Assembly (NCBI RefSeq): GCF_014230355.1
Contig: NZ_JACLAX010000011.1
Coordinates: 1-64,000 of the forward strand
DNA length: 64,000 bases
DNA from: Novosphingobium piscinae
GTDB lineage: Bacteria > Pseudomonadota > Alphaproteobacteria > Sphingomonadales > Sphingomonadaceae
Direction: 5' to 3'
Shown here: positions 48,947-57,519 of the stretch, in pieces
How the letters are laid out: each line of letters opens with the position of its first letter
Numbering within the stretch: position 1 is the stretch's first letter
Position numbers and translations under genes: made by a program
Notes under the pieces: model-generated
The model's database searches: none
What the model was told of the DNA's origin: nothing
Seen by the model: the letters and a program-made list of their open reading frames with translations, nothing else

Positions 48947-49693
48947 TCAGCGGGCGACCGTCATGCCCGGGTGATGCAGGTCAAGGCGGATGTGGAAGCG
49001 GTCCGAGCGATAGTGCGCGAAGGTGACGAGAAAGGGCACGTCATCGCGGTCGTAGACCGTCCGGCTGATCTTGAGCAGCGCCGAGCGCGGCTCCACCCCC
49101 AGCGCCTCGGCCAGCTGCGGATCGGCAAGCGTGGCGGCGATGGTCTGGTCGGCATGCTCGGCATGGTAGCCGGCCTCGTCGAGCAGGCGCAGGATCGGGC
49201 CCTTGACCAGCGTGGTCTGGGTTACGGCATCGGCCAGCTTGGCGGGAACGTAGGACACGACATAGCCCAGAGGCTCGCCATCGAGGCAGCGCACGCGCAC
49301 CGCGCGCAGCACCTCGGCGCCGGGCTCGAGATGCAGCATCCCCGCGACGGTCGGGCTCGCCGGCTCGAGCGCTACGTCGATGACATTGACCACGGTGCCG
49401 TGGCCCAGCGCCAGCAGCGAATCGACCGCCTGGTCGATGTCGGCCTCGATCGGCTTGGCCGGCGACTGGAAGGTGACCCGGGTGCCGAGCCGGCGCTTGC
49501 GTTCGACGAAGTGCTGCTGGGCCAGCTCGTTGAGGACGCGGCGCGCCGTGATGCGCGAGACCCCGTAGAGGGCCGAGAGCTCCTGCTCGGTCGGCAGGGT
49601 CGAGCCGTAGGGGCGCTCACCGCTGAGGATCTCGTCCCGCAACTGCAGGAAGATCTGGTGATAGAGCGGCATCGCCGCATCCCGATCGAGCAC
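48947..49693 (-). CDS. GntR-family regulator with UTRA domain (HutC subfamily)
   Basis: A 248-residue repressor. The winged-helix part is PLYHQIFLQLRDEILSGE, then STLPTEQELSALYGVSRITA and RRVLNELAQQHFVERK. The UTRA ligand domain runs from about residue 90 to the end, with EVLRAVRVRCLDGEPLGYVVSY. The GTG start is supported by AAGGGA nine bases upstream; ATG at 49672 is an alternative. It follows an MFS gene on the same strand and probably controls the cluster to its right, where AT-rich boxes recur at promoters. HutC-type effectors are often small metabolites of the regulated pathway. Confidence 0.92.
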   Translation of the reverse strand: MLDRDAAMPLYHQIFLQLRDEILSGERPYGSTLPTEQELSALYGVSRITARRVLNELAQQHFVERKRRLGTRVTFQSPAKPIEADIDQAVDSLLALGHGTVVNVIDVALEPASPTVAGMLHLEPGAEVLRAVRVRCLDGEPLGYVVSYVPAKLADAVTQTTLVKGPILRLLDEAGYHAEHADQTIAATLADPQLAEALGVEPRSALLKISRTVYDRDDVPFLVTFAHYRSDRFHIRLDLHHPGMTVAR

Positions 49694-49755
49694 CCCTGGT
49701 ATCCCTTGCTGGCTGGCGCCGTAGAGGCCGCGCAAGCTGGCCGTTCTGTTGAACG

Positions 49756-51096
49756 CTACACGCCCCGAGTCAAGCGATCAGCCGGGGCGGCCGCCGGTTC
49801 CCGCCAGTCGGGATAGGGGCCCATCAGCAGCAGCACGAGACTGCCGGCGACGAGGCAGACCATCCCGGCCTGCAGCGCCAGATCGTAGCGCCCGGTCACG
49901 TCGAACACGCGGCCGTAGACCACGGGGCCGATCCCGCCTCCGAAGGCGATCACCGTGTAGAAGCAGCCATAGATCGTGCCGTAGGCGCGGCGGCCGAAGT
50001 AGCGGGCGATCAGATAGGCCAGCAGGTCGAACTCGAACCCGGCGCCCAGCCCGAGGGTGACGACCGCGGCCGTGGCCGTGCTCGCGTCGATCGTGGGGCG
50101 CGCCAGCAGCCAGTTGCCGATCAACGGCGCGATCAGCACGACCACACCGCAGCCCGGCGCCCAGAAGCGGTCGAGCAACCAGCCGCCGATCACCCGGCCG
50201 GCGATCACCGACAGCCCGAAGCCGGCGGTGATCGCACCGATCTGGGGCAGCGCGAAGTGCTGCGTGCGCAGGATGTTCTCGAGATTGGGGGTCGGCGCAG
50301 TGAGCGCGAAGGCCATCAGCAGGAAGGCCAGGGCCATCACCCGGAAAGAGCGGTGGCGCAGCGCCTCGCGCAGGGTCAAGCCGGCCTCCTCGGCCGCGGC
50401 CGGCCCGGGCTGCGCTCCGCCCGGACGGGGCCCGGCCCGGCGGCGCTGGGCGCGCTCCCGGAACAGCAGCACCAGCACCGGCAGGCCGATGACGATCGGC
50501 AGCGCCCCGATCACGGCAAAGGCGGTCCGCCAGCCGTAGGCCCCGATCAGCCAGGCGGCGAAGGGCTTGATCAGGAAGCCGGTGATGCCGGTGCCGGTAC
50601 TCGCCACGCCCAGGGCCAGCCCGCGGTGCTTCTCGAACCAGCCGTTGACCGTATAGGTCCAGGTCGCGGTCAGCGTCCCCGCGCCCAGCGTCGACATCAC
50701 CACCCACTGGGCATAGTAGAGCCACAGGTTGCCGCCCGACAGCGCCAGGCTCATGTAGCACAGCCCGAACAGCACGGTGGAAACCAGCGCCACCGGCCGC
50801 GCCCCGTATCGGTCGACCGCCAGACCGGCGAGCGGCCCGGTCACCATCACCACCAGCGACTGGACCGTGATCGAGCCCATCAGCGCGGCGAAGGACCAGC
50901 CGAACTCCTTCTGCAGCTCGGGAGCGAACATCCCGATCGTGTAGAACGGCATCGGGCTCAGCCCCAGGCCCAACCCGATCATCGCGGCGACCACCACGAC
51001 CCAGCCGGCGCGGCTGTCGCGCAGGGGCAGGTGCGCGGGACCGGCATGGTCCTGCTGCTCGTCCCCGGTCGCTCCGCCGGCCGTGGATGATGGCAT
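49756..51096 (-). CDS. MFS transporter, oxalate/formate-antiporter-like
   Basis: A 446-residue MFS protein with twelve predicted helices. Early segments are PMPFYTIGMFAPELQKEFGW and TGPLAGLAVDRYGARPVALV, with GWFEKHRGLALGVASTGTG in the first half. The layout matches the monocarboxylate/oxalate-formate-type group that carries organic anions. AAGGAGCAGCG precedes the ATG. It is transcribed with the downstream GntR gene and diverges from a second MFS gene, with the AT-rich box G1 between them. Import of the cluster substrate is likely. Confidence 0.9.
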   Translation of the reverse strand: MPSSTAGGATGDEQQDHAGPAHLPLRDSRAGWVVVVAAMIGLGLGLSPMPFYTIGMFAPELQKEFGWSFAALMGSITVQSLVVMVTGPLAGLAVDRYGARPVALVSTVLFGLCYMSLALSGGNLWLYYAQWVVMSTLGAGTLTATWTYTVNGWFEKHRGLALGVASTGTGITGFLIKPFAAWLIGAYGWRTAFAVIGALPIVIGLPVLVLLFRERAQRRRAGPRPGGAQPGPAAAEEAGLTLREALRHRSFRVMALAFLLMAFALTAPTPNLENILRTQHFALPQIGAITAGFGLSVIAGRVIGGWLLDRFWAPGCGVVVLIAPLIGNWLLARPTIDASTATAAVVTLGLGAGFEFDLLAYLIARYFGRRAYGTIYGCFYTVIAFGGGIGPVVYGRVFDVTGRYDLALQAGMVCLVAGSLVLLLMGPYPDWREPAAAPADRLTRGV

Positions 51097-51180
51097 CGCT
51101 GCTCCTTCTGCCGCCACCGCGGCATCGCCGGCACGGCCGGCGCAAGGGACTGGACAAGGCCGCCGTGATGCCACAGTAAT

Positions 51181-51200
51181 GGTTATATGCCTATATCAAA
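51181..51200. promoter_or_regulatory. AT-rich box G1
   Basis: On the minus strand it reads TTTGATATAGGCATATAACC. The box at 61761-61780 has the same TTTGATAT and ATATAAC separated by the same four bases (15 of 20 identical). It lies between divergent MFS operons, next to the GntR regulator gene. Confidence 0.55.
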
Positions 51201-51478
51201 TGAGCCTGCACGGATCGCCGCGCTCCTCGCGCCGCCATCTGGCGACCATGGCGGCCCTGGGCGGCACCTTCACGGTCTATGGGCTCGACACCCCGGGATA
51301 TGGCGATCCGGCGCCGCTCGGTCCCGAGGCGGTGACAATTCCCGACTTCGCCTCAGCGCTCGCCCAAAGGCTGGCCGCGCCGCTGGCGGCGGGCCTGGCC
51401 GGGGCGCGGCGGCTCGACCGGCCCGATGATCTTGCCGCCACCGCCCGGCTGGTGGCCCGAACGGGGGAACGCCGATGA
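51200..51478 (+). pseudogene. Alpha/beta-hydrolase remnant
   Basis: A 92-codon open frame. Its first half matches the N-terminal part of an alpha/beta-hydrolase: LHGSPRSSRRHLATMAALGG, then FTVYGLDTPGYGDPAPL. Compare HASPGSSRQQVRLIEDFAG and VFAPDTPGNGDSEPI in the intact hydrolase at 54321. The nucleophile elbow and lid are absent; the tail (RLDRPDDLAATARLVART) could be the original C-terminus, so an in-frame internal deletion is likely. The ATG has no ribosome-binding site and overlaps box G1. The stop overlaps the start of the next MFS gene (ATGA), so the remnant may survive as a leader that couples translation. Confidence 0.65.
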
Positions 51479-52836
51479 TCGATGACACCGCCGGAGCCCG
51501 GCCGTGGCCAGCGCGGGGCTATGCCTGGTTCGTCCTGGCCCTGCTGACGCTGGCCTATGCCCTGGCGATCCTCGACCGTGTCTCGATCGCGCTGCTGATC
51601 GTCCCGCTGGAGCAGGCGCTGCATGTCAGCGACACCGAATTCGGCCTGCTGCAGGGCTTCGCCTTCAGCGTGGTCTACTCGGTGCTCGGGCTGCCGCTGG
51701 GACTGCTGGTCGACCGGCGCAAGCGCGCGCCGGTGCTGATCGCCGGGCTGGCGCTGTGGAGCCTGGCGACGATGGGCTGCTCGCTGGCGCGGTCGTTCCC
51801 CGAACTGTTCGCGGCGCGGATGCTGGTCGGGGTGGGCGAGGCCGCGCTGACCCCGGTGGCGACCTCGCTGATCGCCGACTTCTTTCCCCCCGGCGTCAGG
51901 CCGAAAGCCTATGGCATCTTCGTCACCGGCAGCACGCTCGGCACGGCCGCCGCGCTGACGCTGGGCGGAGCCTTCCTGAGCTGGTCCGATGCCCTGATCA
52001 CCGGGGTGCCGGCGCTGTTCGGGGGGATGCAGCCATGGCAGATCGTGTTCCTGCTGTGCGGTGCGCCCGGCGTGGTGCTGGCCGCGGTGCTGGCGCTGAC
52101 CCTGCGCGAACCGGCGCGGCAGGGGGGCGGCCCGCTGACCGAGGCGCTCAGCCTGCGCCCGCTGTTGGCGCTGTTCCGCGAGCGGCGGCGCGCCCTGGGG
52201 CTGCTGATGCTGGGCTCGGTGCTCAACCTGGTCTGCGTCTATGCCATCGTCGGCTGGTTTCCGGCACTGTTCATCCGCGCCCATGGCTGGACCGCGGCCC
52301 ACACCGGCAAGGTGCTGGGCCTGTCCAGTCTGCCGTTGTCGATCTTCGCGGCGGTCAACAGCGGCTGGGTGATCACCTGGCTGGCGCGGCGCGGCCATGC
52401 CGACGCGCCGGTGCTGGTGACGATGGGCTGCGCGCTGTCGATGGTGGTGTTCGGCACGGCCGCCTGCCTCGCGCCCAGCGCCGAATGGGCCCTGGGGTTC
52501 TACCTGATCAACGCCCTGTTCGTGAACTGGAACACCTCGGCGACCTACACCGGGCTGGCCCAGGTCACGCCCAACGCCCTGCGCGCGCAGGTCATGGCGC
52601 TGCAGACCATCGCCTCCGCCCTTGTCGCCCTCAGTGCGGGCAACTTCATCGTCGGCGTCCTGTCGGACCAGGTCTTCACAGCGCCCAACGGGATCGCCTG
52701 GTCGCTCGGCACGGTGTTCTTCGGCTGCGGCCTGCTCGCCACGCTGGTGCTGGCGGTGTGCCGCCCCGCCTTCCGGGCCCTGGCCGACCACACCTCCGGG
52801 GAGCCCGGCGCTGACGCCCACCCGGCCCGCGCCTGA
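51475..52836 (+). CDS. MFS transporter (spinster/ACS-like)
   Basis: A 453-residue transporter. YALAILDRVSIALLIVPLEQ, then GLLQGFAFSVVYSVLGLPLG, and GVGEAALTPVATSLIADFF are typical of the sphingomonad spinster/hexuronate-like MFS group found beside aromatic and terpenoid catabolic genes. The start overlaps the stop of the hydrolase remnant. It diverges from the MFS-GntR pair, so the cluster encodes two different carriers, perhaps one for substrate and one for a product or related compound. Confidence 0.9.
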   Translation: MIDDTAGARPWPARGYAWFVLALLTLAYALAILDRVSIALLIVPLEQALHVSDTEFGLLQGFAFSVVYSVLGLPLGLLVDRRKRAPVLIAGLALWSLATMGCSLARSFPELFAARMLVGVGEAALTPVATSLIADFFPPGVRPKAYGIFVTGSTLGTAAALTLGGAFLSWSDALITGVPALFGGMQPWQIVFLLCGAPGVVLAAVLALTLREPARQGGGPLTEALSLRPLLALFRERRRALGLLMLGSVLNLVCVYAIVGWFPALFIRAHGWTAAHTGKVLGLSSLPLSIFAAVNSGWVITWLARRGHADAPVLVTMGCALSMVVFGTAACLAPSAEWALGFYLINALFVNWNTSATYTGLAQVTPNALRAQVMALQTIASALVALSAGNFIVGVLSDQVFTAPNGIAWSLGTVFFGCGLLATLVLAVCRPAFRALADHTSGEPGADAHPARA

Positions 52837-52871
52837 GGCCGCGCTGCGCGTGCGGCTCGGCGCGGAAGCAT

Positions 52872-52897
52872 GGCGGCGGCCGGTCGGGGCCGCCGCC
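52872..52897. terminator. Hairpin between convergent genes
   Basis: GGCGGCGGCC pairs with GGCCGCCGCC (10 bp, six-base loop) between the MFS gene and the convergent 242-residue unknown gene. Confidence 0.6.
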
Positions 52898-52907
52898 TGC
52901 TGATCGC

Positions 52908-53636
52908 TCAGCGGGTCAGTTCGACCAGCTCGTACCAGGTCTGCATGTAACCGCCGACGCCGCCCTGGACGAAGATCGCGTCGTCGTCGGCGGTCACCCA
53001 GACGTCGTAGGGCGGGTGCGCCTTGCCATCGACCGAGATCATGTCGCCGGCATCGTCCGTGAACTGGTAGTGGTAGCAGTCGAAGGTCCCGGCCGGCACG
53101 GTCACGGTTTCCTGCCCGACATAGCCCAGATCGAGGCTCGTTTCGGCAATCAGCGGCGGGGTCGCGCCGCGGTGGTCGGGAGAGGGCAGAAAACAGCGAA
53201 ACTTGCGCTTGTGCACCCCCAGCGAACGGTCGATCTTGCGGGTGATGTAGGCATCGCCGGCGATCGGATGGGTGCCGAAGCCGTCGAAATCCCCGCCGAT
53301 CGGCATGCGCTGCGAGATCCGCCCGATCGAGGGGCCGTAGCTTTCGCATTCCACCGTGTCGGCGCCGATGATGAACAGCCCCGCCCCCATGAACCGGTCG
53401 CCCACGGTCAGCCGGACGAAGCAGTCCATCGGCCGGTCGTTCTCGTCGAGGCTGTAGACGATGTCGCGGTGCACGGTCGGCGCCGGCTCGTCGATCTCGC
53501 AGCGCGCGCGCAGGCTCTTCTTGCCATCGGTGTGGTGGGTGAAGGTGAACCATTCGCGGCCCCGCTCCTGCCCTTCGCGGCCCGGTTTGCGCGAGGTGTA
53601 GAGGATCTTGCCGCTGATCGTCCGGTGTTGCTGCAC
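52908..53636 (-). CDS. Unrecognised beta-rich protein
   Basis: A 242-residue protein with no signal peptide or membrane helix. GTG start with AGGGAGAACCACC upstream. The sequence alternates short strands and turns, for example WFTFTHHTDGKKSLRARCEI, FVRLTVGDRFMGAGLFIIG and a late VTVPAGTFDCYHYQFTDDAG. That last pattern resembles DUF3108/DUF6134-like and other lipocalin-type barrels that bind hydrophobic ligands, but I cannot assign a family. It is the last gene of a leftward set that runs from the VOC protein at 56055 through a hydrolase and a membrane protein. Ligand binding or isomerisation in the local pathway is a guess. Confidence 0.75.
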   Translation of the reverse strand: MQQHRTISGKILYTSRKPGREGQERGREWFTFTHHTDGKKSLRARCEIDEPAPTVHRDIVYSLDENDRPMDCFVRLTVGDRFMGAGLFIIGADTVECESYGPSIGRISQRMPIGGDFDGFGTHPIAGDAYITRKIDRSLGVHKRKFRCFLPSPDHRGATPPLIAETSLDLGYVGQETVTVPAGTFDCYHYQFTDDAGDMISVDGKAHPPYDVWVTADDDAIFVQGGVGGYMQTWYELVELTR

Positions 53637-53651
53637 GGTGGTTCTCCCTGT

Positions 53652-54317
53652 TCAGACTGGTGTCGCGAGGCCGAGCAGGCACGCGATGAGGACTAGCACC
53701 CAGAGGGTGATGACGGTGGGCTGGGTCACGGCGATCACCCCGCGGATCACCGCATCGCCCGCCGGGGTGGCACCATCCCGGCGCAGCGCGACGATCGCCG
53801 GGAACAGCGGCACCAGCTGGCGCCGCACCAGCAGGCCGATGGTCACGCAGCCGGCCAGCACCAGCAGCTTGAGCGACAGGAACAGCGGCAGGGCGATCGC
53901 CCCCGCGAGTCCCGCGACGCCCGCCCCGGTTAGCGCCGCGAGAACCCCATAGCGCACCGCGATGTCGAGCCGGCGCAGCCCGGCGCTGGCCGGGCCGTGA
54001 TGCAGGTGCACCGCCCAGGCGAGCGCCAGCCAGGCAAGGAACCCCGCCCAGACCAGGCCGAGCACGGCGGGCGGGCTGTCCACCCAGCCCTTCGCCACCG
54101 CCAGGCTGAAGCCGGTCGGGAAGGCGAGGATCAGCGTGGTGCGCGGCGCCATGTCGATGGTGTTGAGGATGGTCAGCGCCATCAGCCGTTCCGCCACGCT
54201 GCGGTTCGGGTCGACCAGGAAGCGCGCGCTGTAGAACGCGCCCAGATCGCCGCCGAGCCAGTAGATCGGCACCAGCAGGTGAAGCAGGGTCAGCAGGGCC
54301 AGCGCGGTGGCGGACAA
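53652..54317 (-). CDS. Multi-helix membrane protein (CopD/DUF2269-like)
   Basis: A 221-residue integral membrane protein with about six helices. The first helix LLTLLHLLVPIYWLGGDLGA carries the conserved His and Gly-Gly seen in CopD/HemJ/DUF2269-like proteins; NTIDMAPRTTLILAFPTG follows. The TTG start is supported by GGAGGG and lies three bases after the hydrolase stop. Function is unknown; haem binding or electron transfer is possible in that group. It separates the hydrolase from the unrecognised 242-residue protein in the same operon. Confidence 0.75.
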   Translation of the reverse strand: MSATALALLTLLHLLVPIYWLGGDLGAFYSARFLVDPNRSVAERLMALTILNTIDMAPRTTLILAFPTGFSLAVAKGWVDSPPAVLGLVWAGFLAWLALAWAVHLHHGPASAGLRRLDIAVRYGVLAALTGAGVAGLAGAIALPLFLSLKLLVLAGCVTIGLLVRRQLVPLFPAIVALRRDGATPAGDAVIRGVIAVTQPTVITLWVLVLIACLLGLATPV

Positions 54318-54320
54318 GGC

Positions 54321-55163
54321 TCAGCCCTCCGCCGCGAAGAAGGCGGCCATGGCGTCATGGCGCACGGCGCGGAACTCGGGCGCATCCAGCCGGGGCAGCG
54401 CGAGGAAGCGCCCGTTCGCGAGGAACGGCGCGGCATCGCGCGAGTGATCGAACAGCGGATCGTTGCTCGCCGCCATCACCAGGGTCGGGCAGCGCACCAG
54501 CGGCAGGCGCGGCGCGGGCTGCCACTTGAACGCGGCGCGATAGTTGAAGTGGTAGGTCTGCGCCCCCTTCATCACCTCGGTGACCCAGGCATGCAGGTCC
54601 TCGGCACTGCCCAGCCCGCCGTCGCGGCGCCCGGCGCGGGTGCGCTTGTACCAGGGAAAGAACAGGTACTGGTCGCGGCAGAACTGGAACAGCCGGATCA
54701 GGTAGGCGCCGTCGAGATCGGGCACGAACGGGTGGGCATAGTGGGTCAGGACATCGTCGAGCTCCGCGGCGCCCATCGCCGAAAGCCCGTCGAGCACCAG
54801 GTGGCTGACCCGCTCGGGGGCGAGGATCGCGAGCTCGGCGGCGAGCGAGGCGCCGGTGTGCGAACCGTAGAGCCGGACCCGCTCGAGCCCCAGCGCGTCA
54901 AGGAACTCCAGCACCGCCGCGGCCAGCCGCGGCATCTCCGGTTCGGCCAGCGCGATCGGCTCGCTGTCGCCATTGCCGGGCGTATCCGGGGCGAAGACCC
55001 GCGCCTCGCCGGCGAAATCCTCGATCAGGCGGACCTGCTGGCGCGACGATCCCGGCGAGGCGTGGACGATCACCAGCGGATCGCCGGTGGTCCCGGCCAT
55101 GCGGTAGTGGGTCTGGCCGTGGGACAGGTCGACGAAGCCGCGGCGGATCGGTGCGGCGGTCAT
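54321..55163 (-). CDS. Alpha/beta-hydrolase-fold protein with His at the nucleophile position
   Basis: A 280-residue alpha/beta-hydrolase. The oxyanion loop is HASPGSSRQ and the strand-order landmark is DTPGNGDSEP. The nucleophile elbow reads LYGSHTGASLAAELA: the residue expected to be Ser, Asp or Cys is His (H102 in G-S-H-T-G). The late CPTLVMAASNDPLF supplies the usual acid. Proteins with a GxHTG elbow recur in sphingomonads and may act as cofactor-free lyases or C-C cleaving enzymes rather than esterases; this is inference. The stop is followed at once by the membrane protein gene, and the start overlaps the end of the VOC gene. Confidence 0.87.
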   Translation of the reverse strand: MTAAPIRRGFVDLSHGQTHYRMAGTTGDPLVIVHASPGSSRQQVRLIEDFAGEARVFAPDTPGNGDSEPIALAEPEMPRLAAAVLEFLDALGLERVRLYGSHTGASLAAELAILAPERVSHLVLDGLSAMGAAELDDVLTHYAHPFVPDLDGAYLIRLFQFCRDQYLFFPWYKRTRAGRRDGGLGSAEDLHAWVTEVMKGAQTYHFNYRAAFKWQPAPRLPLVRCPTLVMAASNDPLFDHSRDAAPFLANGRFLALPRLDAPEFRAVRHDAMAAFFAAEG

Positions 55164-55164
55164 G

Positions 55165-56055
55165 TCAGAGCGTGCCCCCCTCGATCACCTCGAGCAGCGC
55201 CCCTTCCGGGGTGCGCAGCACGCCGGTGCGCCGCCCGCCATAGAGCGGACCCTCGCGCACGACCGGCGGGCTGGCCCAGTGCGGGTCCAGCCGGGCGAAA
55301 TCGGGATAGAGCATCGTCGTGATCGCCACGCCCGGCGGCAGCGCCCCGGGATGCGCCGGACGGGCCGTGGCCGCGGCGGGATACTGGTCCAGCTCGATGA
55401 ACACCTGATCGGCGCCGCGGACCGTGGTCAGGGCGACCTTCTCCCCCTCGGGCAGGCCGAAGGCGAGCGAGATCATCGAATAGTTGATCGCCACCGGATC
55501 GATCATCTCGAGCCCGAACAACGCGCGCCACCAGGCCATCGCCGCCGGCAGGTCGGGGCAGGCCAGCACCATGATGAACGGCCGGTCGATCAGCGAGCGC
55601 GGTTGCGGCAGGCCGGTGTCCGGGCCGGGCTGGTTGATCTGGGTGAGGTAGACCGTCTCCAGATCGGCGCCGCGCACCTGCATCGGCGTGACCGTGGCGA
55701 AACCGTCGAGCACCTTCGGCGGCCCGATCACCTCGAACGGGCTGGCCAGCATCCGTTCGTGCACGGCGTGGACATCGCTGACGCACAGTTCGATCGCGGC
55801 CCAGCCCCAGGTGCGGATCGGCCGATAGTTGGGCACCGGATCGCCGGCGACGAAGCGCAGGTAGACCGGCTCGCCCGAGGCGGGACCGAGCACGGCATAG
55901 CCCCGTCCGGCCGATGCCGGGGCACCCCAGGCCGCGGCCAGATCGTCCGGCACCTCGCCCGATTCGACCAGGCTGTAGTCCATCCAGGTGGTGTAGCGTT
56001 CGATCGCGGCGGCAAGGTCGGCGACAACGTGCGTGGCACACTTGAGCAGGGTCAT
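55165..56055 (-). CDS. VOC-superfamily (glyoxalase/extradiol dioxygenase-fold) protein
   Basis: A 296-residue protein with two vicinal-oxygen-chelate modules: KCATHVVADLAAAIERYTTW at the start, and PFIMVLACPDLPAAMAWW at about residue 160, with a late LRTPEGALLEVIEGG. The canonical extradiol His-His-Glu triad is not evident, so it may not be a ring-cleaving dioxygenase. It is the first gene of the leftward set VOC, hydrolase, membrane protein, unknown protein. The AT-rich boxes G2 lie 42-67 bases upstream of its ATG. Confidence 0.87.
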   Translation of the reverse strand: MTLLKCATHVVADLAAAIERYTTWMDYSLVESGEVPDDLAAAWGAPASAGRGYAVLGPASGEPVYLRFVAGDPVPNYRPIRTWGWAAIELCVSDVHAVHERMLASPFEVIGPPKVLDGFATVTPMQVRGADLETVYLTQINQPGPDTGLPQPRSLIDRPFIMVLACPDLPAAMAWWRALFGLEMIDPVAINYSMISLAFGLPEGEKVALTTVRGADQVFIELDQYPAAATARPAHPGALPPGVAITTMLYPDFARLDPHWASPPVVREGPLYGGRRTGVLRTPEGALLEVIEGGTL

Positions 56056-56093
56056 GTCAGGTCCCGGTTGCGCGGCCCATCCGGCACCGCATT

Positions 56094-56122
56094 GTTTGAT
56101 ATATCATTAGGTCATATAATGA
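56094..56122. promoter_or_regulatory. AT-rich boxes G2
   Basis: TGATATATCA (56097-56106) is a perfect palindrome, part of TTTGATAT. TCAT-ATA-ATGA (56112-56122) is a second one. The first half-site matches boxes G1 and G4; the partner ATATAA half-site is seven bases further away. Upstream of the VOC gene. Confidence 0.45.
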
Positions 56123-56132
56123 GCGCAAGGGC

Positions 56133-57518
56133 TTAATCCGCGGGGCGTCCGTTTCCCCCCATGATCCCGCTCGCGACCAGGCAGGCCAGGCTGTCCGCCG
56201 CACCGGGCAGGGCCATGACCGCGGCGCTCAGCCGGTCATGGCACGCCTCGAGCCCGGCGAAGGCCAGGCAGGCCCGCGCCTTGTCCTGTCGCTCGGCCTC
56301 GCCCAGTGGCCAGTCCGGCGAACCGAACTGGGCTGTGACGGTCTGCACCAGAACGCCGCCGGAGGTCAGGCGGGCCTCGGCCCGGGCCGGGACGAAGGCG
56401 GCCTGATCGGGATTGGCGTCGGGCACCACGCGGATGCGCTCGGCCAAGGCCAGGACCGCCGGGTCATCCAGCCGCTCGCGCGTGAAGTCTCCCAGCCCGA
56501 CCGTCCCGCGCAGCAGGGTGACCGCACCGAGATAGGCCAGGCACAGCCGGGCATAGCCGGGCTCCATCGCCGCCGTGGCGGGCCGGCCCACCAGCCGCGC
56601 GATGAGCGGCGGGGCGTGGTAATCCAGCCGGTCGAGCGCGCCCGCGGTCAGACCCTGGTCGCGCATCAGCCGCTGGATCGCGACGATCCCGCCATGGCCG
56701 GCGCGGCCGGTGGGGAACGGCTTCCAGCTGACCTCGGCGATGCGGCCCCCGCTGGCCAGCCGCGCCAGCGCCGGGGCCAGCGCCGCGCGGGTTTCCATCA
56801 GCGCGAAGTACCCGAAGGGTCCGTCGAACGGGCGGGTCACCCCGGGAATCCCCGCCACGGCCAGATCGACCGCGACCAGCGCGTTGCGGGCGGCATTGGC
56901 CACCTGGATCGGCAGGGCGGGCTTGCCTTCGACATGGGCCTGCATCGTTCCCGAAACCAGCGCGAGGGCATGGCCCATGGCATCGAGTGCGATCGCGCGC
57001 GGCAGCCGGCGCAGCCGCGCGATCGCCGCGACGCAGCCGAAGATCCCCGCGGTCGCCGGGCGGAAGAAGCGCAGCGCATCGGGGGCGGCGAGCCCCAGCG
57101 TGACCGCCACGTCGACTCCGGCAACCACCGCGGCCAGCAAGTCCTCGCCCGCCACCGGGCCGCCGCGCGCGGCTTCGGCGAGCAGGGCCGAGAGCACCGT
57201 GGCCATCGGGTGGAGCACGGCCGGCTCGTGGACGCAGTCGAACTCCTGGCCGTGGATCTGGAAGGCGTTGACGAACGCCGCCGAGGGGGCCGGCAGGGCC
57301 AGTCCGGGCCGGCCGAGCACCGGGGCCACGCCCCCCTCGCCCCAGCTCCGCGCCACGGCCAGCACGGCCTCGGCATGGGCGGCCTGGCGCCCGGCCACGC
57401 CCACCGCGAGCGAATCATGGACGAAGGCGAGGGTCCGCTCGCGATCGCGCGCGGGCAGGCGCGGCCAGGCCAGCGCCAGCGCATGATCGACCAGCACGTG
57501 GGCCGGATTGGGCTCCAT
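56133..57518 (-). CDS. MmgE/PrpD-family protein
   Basis: A 461-residue member of the MmgE/PrpD family, which includes 2-methylcitrate dehydratase and cis-aconitate decarboxylase. HDSLAVGVAGRQAAHAEAV, NAFQIHGQEFDCVHEPAVLH and MGHALALVSGTMQA lie in the helical domain; WKPFPTGRAGHGGIVAIQRL begins the lid domain and is strongly conserved. It probably dehydrates or decarboxylates a hydroxy-acid or beta-hydroxyketone intermediate. The ATG at 57518 is two bases from the SDR stop; a longer start at 57536 is possible. It is the last gene of the set HapK-like, SDR, MmgE/PrpD. Confidence 0.92.
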   Translation of the reverse strand: MEPNPAHVLVDHALALAWPRLPARDRERTLAFVHDSLAVGVAGRQAAHAEAVLAVARSWGEGGVAPVLGRPGLALPAPSAAFVNAFQIHGQEFDCVHEPAVLHPMATVLSALLAEAARGGPVAGEDLLAAVVAGVDVAVTLGLAAPDALRFFRPATAGIFGCVAAIARLRRLPRAIALDAMGHALALVSGTMQAHVEGKPALPIQVANAARNALVAVDLAVAGIPGVTRPFDGPFGYFALMETRAALAPALARLASGGRIAEVSWKPFPTGRAGHGGIVAIQRLMRDQGLTAGALDRLDYHAPPLIARLVGRPATAAMEPGYARLCLAYLGAVTLLRGTVGLGDFTRERLDDPAVLALAERIRVVPDANPDQAAFVPARAEARLTSGGVLVQTVTAQFGSPDWPLGEAERQDKARACLAFAGLEACHDRLSAAVMALPGAADSLACLVASGIMGGNGRPAD

Positions 57519-57519
57519 C

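Noticed and set aside
48947-49735. TTG start at 49735 for the GntR gene
   Set aside because: No ribosome-binding site; the GTG at 49693 follows AAGGGA and the domain begins soon after.
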